The position numbers were made by a program, and so were the translations under genes. This document shows, piece after piece, positions 8,702 through 13,835 of a DNA stretch of 13,835 bases. Every line of letters begins with the position of its first letter. Positions within the stretch are counted from its first letter, which is position 1. This stretch comes from Hymenoscyphus infarciens (Eukaryota; Ascomycota; Leotiomycetes; Helotiales; Helotiaceae), in contig LLCB01000657.1 in the NCBI GenBank assembly GCA_001414345.1, positions 1-13,835 on the forward strand. The letters are read 5' to 3'. Below the pieces are notes generated by a model. That model worked only from the letters and a program-made list of their open reading frames with translations, made no database searches and was not told the DNA's origin.

Positions 8702-11642
8702 TCACTTCGTCTTCAACGCAAAGCACCTCTCCGAACTAACAGCATTATTCCCCCACCAATTCGGCATAACAGCTGCCGTCGTCCCAATAAACAAGAAAAT
8801 AAAAAACAAGTTAAGGTTAAAACCAGTATCCGCCGCCGCACCACTGATATAGGCCCATGTCATCCAGAACTTATGCTTATACCGATACAAATAAAAGTTC
8901 GTAAAAGTCCCAATAAGTATATTCGTAAAAGGACCCGTACTAAGATTCCCGCGGAAAACAGCAGCACTGGCAAAGAAAATCGTCGTATTCCAGAGGTTGA
9001 AACCAAGTTTCGGGAATTTTTTGTGTAGGAGCCAGATGATGAAAGGTGCTACTGCGCCGGGGACGAAGCCGTAGAGAACTGGTTTGAAGAATGGCGAGTC
9101 GAACAGTCTTTTTGGACCGACGAGGGCGTATTGAATGCCAGCGCTGTTGTAGTTTTGGAAATCTTGACCTGTCCATTGGCCATTTGGGTCGGGGATTTTA
9201 CCACTGACGTAGTCGAATTTGGTACTGAGTACCCATCGCATGACCCCGTAATTTACTGGAAGTGCGATCATGTTGGCGATAATTTGGGCGCCAATAACGG
9301 CTCGAGGGGGAATATGGAGATAATGGCCAATCTGGTCATCAATCAGTACGTGAATTGTAGAGAAGAAAGAACCAATGGGAGGTCACTGACCTTCTGATCC
9401 TCGATCACAACCAAAGCATCATACCATGTATTTCCCGAAATGATGCGATAAGCGAGCTGTCCAAGCGGATGTCGACTTGAACCTGCTGCATTGATCATGT
9501 CTGATTACCAGTAAGTTAAATTCTGCTGCAAGCAAAGATGATTTCTACTTACAGCCATATATAAGCTCATTGAAGAGTCCCACTTTCACCAAAAAACCCG
9601 ACAGAGCATAAACAAGAGCCATGGGCAACATAGTAGCTGCACCGAACCCCAGCGCGACGAAGAACGTCCATGTAGGCATCCAGACTTGCCCTGTTGCAAC
9701 AATAATTAAAAGAATCCCAATGGGAAATAAAGTAAGAGCAACCCATTCCCTTCTCGCATGTTAGTAGTGTCCCAGAAAATAAAATGAACAAGATAAGCAT
9801 ACCATTTTGTGATACTTGGATATTGTTGTGAGAGTTTACTGGCAAAATTAGACATGCTGAGATTCAAAAATTGGAACAGGCGGGACTTACAATAAACGAT
9901 CCTTATGATATTCCTGTTTTGATTTTTTGGCAGCCCAGATCCGCTTGATTTTCGGTCCTAAAAACAGGCCTGCCCAAACGTAGCAAGACATATATGAGGC
10001 ATACCACTGTGCAGAAATATTATTAGTATGCGGGAAATTATGAATGAGATCAAGAGGTACACTGTACCATGAATATTTCCCATGTATACTGCGCGCCTGA
10101 ATAAGCGAGACCGGCAGCTGCAAGCTTCGCTTCATTGACTTGCTGCACCCCATTTGCATCCGTGTATACTATTCATATCAGCCACAACTATATAGCATAC
10201 CAGACCAAAACGGCTTACGCAAGCTTTTGAAAGGAAAGGCAGTTCCATTTTTCTGGAACACATCTTGGGACATGATGTTATAAGTTGGAGATCCCCAAAG
10301 GTTACCAAAGTACGCAATTGGGATTAGAATCCATGTCTAATTGCCATCAGTAAAAAAGCAAGAGTATACAGTCGGGTAGACTTGCAGTGATGACAAAAGC
10401 AGCGAATATAGTAACTTGAACACTGTAAGGGTATGTAACAACAGTCGAAGTAATGTTTGACCAATCAAGAGTGATGTTCAACAATCCAATACCTCCTCGG
10501 CCCGCTCCCAAGAAATTAACTATATGATTTTTGCTGGCGAACCAACATAAAGGCGCCAGGGAAGCGAGCATTGGGAACATAAATTCTGGGAGGAATTGCC
10601 ACGCGAAGACACCGAATAAAATGAACCAAAATGTCTTGAGTAATATTAGCTTCGTATTATTTCTGTATGGAAATAAGACATACCTTCATTTGTCTTGCCG
10701 ATATCGCCTTGTGAAGTTCTGATTTGCCTTGCATACTTCTATAGACGGTGACTTGTTGTAGTGAAATCGGGAAAAGGAATTCAGGGTCGTCAACTAGGAT
10801 TGTTCGAACTTTCAATCTGTGAGCAACATCCCGGGAAAATAAGGCTAGGACATACCCATAGCTGCAAAAGAAAACCCAAGCAGAGAAGCGCCCTAGTTAA
10901 GAATCAGTACATGAATGTAAAACTCGGTTATCATAACGAACCCATCCGAAGAATAACGCCACGGCAGGACTCATGGTGATACCGTAGAAGAGTGCAGCAT
11001 TAGTTGGCAAATAAGCTGGAATAATTAGAGACTACTTCAAATGTTGACATGTATTACTACTCACTTGCCCATTGGCCTTGACTACCCGCATTTGCTGCAA
11101 TACCAATGATAGCATGTTCTTTGATAGAGAATGGCCCCGGGTTAAGCGAGAATGAGTATCGTCCAAGAGGAACAGTTTTGTCAGGGAGAATACGCGCAAG
11201 TAATCGACCAAGCGGCGCTGAAGCAAGAATGACGAAGAATACCGGGAAAGGTGCATGGGTCGTTCTGAAGCTGTACCCATATGATTAGAAGGCAACCATA
11301 GCAGTCACTGAGCTGAACTCACAAAGAAAGCTGCGTAACGATACTGCCAATAATACAGAACAAAAGTGATAGAGAAACGGATCTAAAGGTCAAGACGGGT
11401 AGCGAAGGATCATCTTCAAATGAGACAACGTTCCGGACGATATCTGGTATGTCTACAAACTCCTCGGATGTGAAGTCGTATTGTGGTTCGTCTGAAATCT
11501 CCTTGTCATCGTCACTCTCAATTACGATGGATGGTGACTTTTCATCTTTCTCCGGTACTGGATTGAGTGAAGTCTCCAGTGGCACTGTAGTTGAAACTTC
11601 CAGTCCACCCTTTGATGACTTTTCAATGTCGTTGTGAGCCAT
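8702..11642 (-). CDS. oligopeptide transporter, OPT family
   Basis: Thirteen exons encode 772 residues: 11642-11323, 11270-11065, 11015-10942, 10892-10856, 10808-10684, 10634-10386, 10336-10219, 10168-10068, 10006-9891, 9838-9803, 9749-9553, 9500-9391 and 9331-8702. The phase adds up throughout. The cytosolic N-terminus is acidic and Ser-rich, ending in IPDIVRNVVSFEDDPSLPVLTFR, which leads into the first helix. The OPT signature NPGPFSIKEH is at about 150-159, and IPPR of the GHYxKIPPR motif at about 570-573, with His in place of the usual Lys before IPPR. The end has FPKLGFNLWNTTIFF and many hydrophobic segments. The family imports small peptides or peptide-metal complexes by proton symport across the plasma membrane. 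Intron 6 (10385-10337) is GC-AG. Introns are 47-61 nt. A Gly-X carboxypeptidase gene lies divergently upstream. Small acceptor shifts are possible at exons 4/5. Confidence 0.93.
10337..10385 (-). other. GC-AG intron in the OPT gene
   Basis: On the minus strand the donor is GCAAGT at 10385-10380, CTGAT serves as branch and TTAG ends at 10337. Only this donor is phase 0, giving FVIT-TWILIPIAYFGN. The overlapping GT at 10381 would shift the frame. Length is 49 nt, like its neighbours. Confidence 0.8.
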
Positions 11643-12791
11643 ATTGGGGAAGTGAGAGTTCGATGGTATATCCTTACGAACTTCACCTCAGTCGGTATCT
11701 ACACGTCTCTTTAACAATCCCATAGCTGAGACTTGCAGGCCATTTTCTCGATAATGCCGAACGCAATTATGGATCTACATGGCGTGCAAACAAAAGTATT
11801 GATACCAGGCTATGGTGTGCTAGGATAGATTATGTTGTAACCCTATCCTTTTGTTGTTACCTGTCCATTCTAACTCCACCATGCTTGAAGAGTGGGGGAT
11901 AGTAGCCCTCACCTCGTTTTGGACTTTGAAGCTTGAAGTTCGAAGCTCAAAACAGTTACATTATTCCTGTTTATTAGTGTGATCAATTAGGATATATAAG
12001 GTGCAAGACTTCAAACAGGTTGAATGTTCCGAGCTTGCAATAGTTTATCGCTCATAGTCACTTCTCAGGCTTCTGCGGTGATTAGATCTTGTCTTGCAGA
12101 TGCCGATGATTGTTTACCTCGGTCAATATATGACCCATGCTCTCACAATAGAAGCAAGCCGCCGATATCCTGAGTATGCTCGTTCCATGCAATGCCTACA
12201 TGCGTACTTGTTTAAGTTGGTAGTTTACTTTGCCCCCAAAAGCCCCAAATACTTCGCAGGTTTGACCTGCTCTCTTTTATTTTCGCTTAAGGGGTAAGTC
12301 GCCAGAACGGGTGAGGATGGCCATTCCCATTCGAGCGCAATTGTGCTCAACGAAATACTGTAAGGTGAAGCACGTTCAATTATCTCCTTTTATGGTTTTA
12401 CGTTGGGTGAAAAAAACAAGACCAACATAAAAGCATGTTTCACTTCAAAAATCAAGAGTGGGGAAGTGGGGACTTGCATTATCTACTTGGTACGGAACGG
12501 AGAACACGGAATAGTGCCATCGTTCATGAGTTTTCAATCACAAATTACTCTTAGTACCTAAGGACTCCTATCTATTTGGATTTCCACCCGGTCATATACT
12601 TTGCAGCCAGTCCTTCTTTCCAGCCCTCTTCCTAGCCCTCTTCCCAGCCACACACACTCTCTCTCTTCCCAACTATACTAGTTCAATTTATCAACATCGC
12701 TCTATTAGAATAAGACAGGGATAGGAGAGAATAGTCAGAAAGGATTAGAAGGGTTCGGGGATAACAAGAAAGAAAGGAGGAGATTAGCGTA

Positions 12792-13006
12792 ACCACTATG
12801 CTTCTTTAGGTATTTCGTATAACCTTTCTAGCTCCCCTTCTAGCCTCTTTTGGGAAAGGCGCCCGTCTTGAGCGAGCCCTACGTACTCTCCCACTGTTTC
12901 AATCGCTTTTTCTTCGAAGATAATAACTTCGGGTAAGTAAGGAAGAGAAAGCTAGAAGCAAGAGAGCGTAGAAGGGTATAAGAGTAACGTGTAGAAGTGT
13001 ACAGGT
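12792..13006. repeat. imperfect inverted repeat, foldback or MITE-like
   Basis: The arm 12792-12845 and the reverse complement of 12950-13006 align with many matches: ACC..TA..CTTCT, then TATA.CC, then TTCTA..CT and CTTCTAGC. About 105 bp lie between. The arms are pyrimidine-rich on one side and purine-rich on the other, so part of the match is compositional. I see no target-site duplication. Confidence 0.4.
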
Positions 13007-13136
13007 ATAGAAACTTAGAAGCAGGATAGACAAAAGCAGAGTATTCTCTCTCTCTAGAAGTGCCTACAGAGGCCTGGTAACTATATTTCTTAACAAAATT
13101 TTATGAACGGTGGCCCTTTCGACCCATGACCATTCC

Positions 13137-13263
13137 GTAACTTGGCGATCTAGTATTACATGTAACATGAGCAAATTGCGTGATACGAAGTAGGATGTGT
13201 AAATTGGCGATCTACTGCTACATGTAACATGCGTACCAAATCGCGTGATAGGATGCGTAACTT
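13137..13263. repeat. 62-bp tandem duplication carrying ACATGT palindromes
   Basis: Copy one begins GTAACTTGGCGATCTA at 13137 and copy two GTAAATTGGCGATCTA at 13199; a third copy's first bases (GTAACTT) follow at 13257. Both share TACATGTAACATG and a TGCGTGATA-like or CGCGTGATA end. Copy one holds the 10-bp palindrome TTACATGTAA at 13156-13165. It lies 115-240 bp before the carboxypeptidase start. Confidence 0.75.
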
Positions 13264-13377
13264 CTTAGTTCTGTTCTGGCTGCATCGGGATCCTTTTTCC
13301 GAGATATCTTCCATTCGTTTTCGTCCATCAACAATTTACACTCAAAGTATATCTTCATGCGCAAGCAAATAAATAAA

Positions 13378-13796
13378 ATGGACAACGAGAAATCCCCCAA
13401 CCTGCAACCCCAGGTCTTCCTGCCGGATCACCGCAAACCCAGTATCTTCAAGAAATCGATCCTAGCATTCAGTGCCGTAGCCGGTCTCATTTTCCTCAGT
13501 GCAAATCATAAACAACTACCCCTCTTCAATTCATCCTCATCGTCGCCCGTCACAACTCAAAACAAATGTGTATCGCAACCAGTTTTCCACCCAGAATCTC
13601 GACCGGATATAACTCGTCGGAATGTCGAGGGATTATTCACATCCGATGAGTTCTCAAAACTCACCGCCGAGCGGCTATCAGGTGCGGTCCAAATACCGAC
13701 TCAGATGTTTGATGATATGGGGGGACTGAAAACTGATGAGCGATGGGAGATATTTTATGAACTCGCGAAATATTTTAATGTTACATTTCCTTTGGT
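13378..13796 (+). CDS. Gly-Xaa carboxypeptidase (M20, CPS1-like), first exon only
   Basis: The first 139 codons plus two bases of an M20-family carboxypeptidase are present. From the ATG at 13378 a cytosolic tail is followed by one membrane segment at about residues 27-42 (ILAFSAVAGLIFL), then a Ser-rich linker. The family block ERLSGAVQIPTQMFDDMG at about 98-115 and DERWEIFYEL follow, then FPLV. Yeast Cps1 enters the vacuole as a type II membrane protein and frees C-terminal residues from short peptides. The zinc ligands and catalytic acid are in exons beyond the window. The ATG at 13378 (AAAATGG) is in better context than the one at 13357 (TTCATGC), which would add seven residues. The exon ends at GTGAGT (13797); GTGTGA at 13795 is an alternative donor. 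Confidence 0.85.
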
Positions 13797-13809
13797 GTGA
13801 GTATTTTCA

Positions 13810-13835
13810 CCCCCCCCCCCCCCCCCCCCCCCCCC
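13810..13835. repeat. C homopolymer at the sequence end
   Basis: Twenty-six C residues close the window, inside the first intron of the carboxypeptidase gene. It is not a telomere repeat. It may be a real C tract that stopped the assembly, or an artefact of poly-G read tails. Confidence 0.85.

Larger units (their letters stand above)
11643..13377. promoter_or_regulatory. divergent promoter region between OPT and carboxypeptidase genes
   Basis: These 1.7 kb hold no supported gene. The frame at 12094-12297 has no recognised motif. Scattered HGATAR-type sites (for example CGATAA near 11750, AGATAA near 12919, TGATAG near 13246) could serve nitrogen regulators of the GATA family, but such short motifs are common by chance. 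From about 12590 to 13075 purine-rich and pyrimidine-rich blocks alternate, and two repeat structures listed separately lie there. Confidence 0.45.

Noticed and set aside
12094..12297. 67-residue plus frame as a small gene
   Set aside because: There is no recognised motif, a weak start and no support from neighbours; frames of this length are common by chance.
13810..13835. Terminal C run as a telomere
   Set aside because: Fungal telomeres are TTAGGG-type repeats; a pure C run is not.

Overview
The window reads as nuclear DNA of a filamentous ascomycete (Pezizomycotina). The genes carry many short spliceosomal introns, mostly 45-100 nt, with GTANGT-like donors and CTAAC/CTNAC-like branch sites. 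Spacing is tight, and the gene set is typical of fungi. A leotiomycete is a soft impression only. The sequence starts inside an AT-rich, CpG-free repeat and ends in a pure C run inside an intron, so it may be a whole contig bounded by assembly breaks.

Layout: 1-~600 is an AT-rich block of 50-bp tandem units, each holding a hairpin. 854-1551 (+) is a small rhodanese/Cdc25-like (Acr2-type) protein, complete only when a GC-AG intron is used. 1552-2722 has no firm gene, only a coding-like but broken stretch. 2723-4177 (+) is an Ntr2-like spliceosome-disassembly factor with a stop-free 69-nt intron. 5873-4395 (-) is a secreted protein of unrecognised family with an internally duplicated domain. 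8274-7050 (-) is Lys1, saccharopine dehydrogenase, with a perfect Gcn4/CpcA-type site just upstream. 11642-8702 (-) is a 13-exon oligopeptide (OPT) transporter. 11643-13377 is a long divergent promoter region holding a foldback-like element and a 62-bp tandem repeat. 13378 onward (+) is the first exon of a membrane-anchored M20 Gly-Xaa carboxypeptidase, cut by the window end.

Two functional threads are plausible. The OPT transporter and the Gly-X carboxypeptidase stand head to head and could act in series, peptide import followed by release of amino acids. Lys1 makes lysine and carries the cis-site expected for cross-pathway amino-acid control. The other genes look like unrelated housekeeping or secreted neighbours. 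I rebuilt exon structures by hand from splice signals, reading frame and family consensus. No transcript evidence or database search was available.
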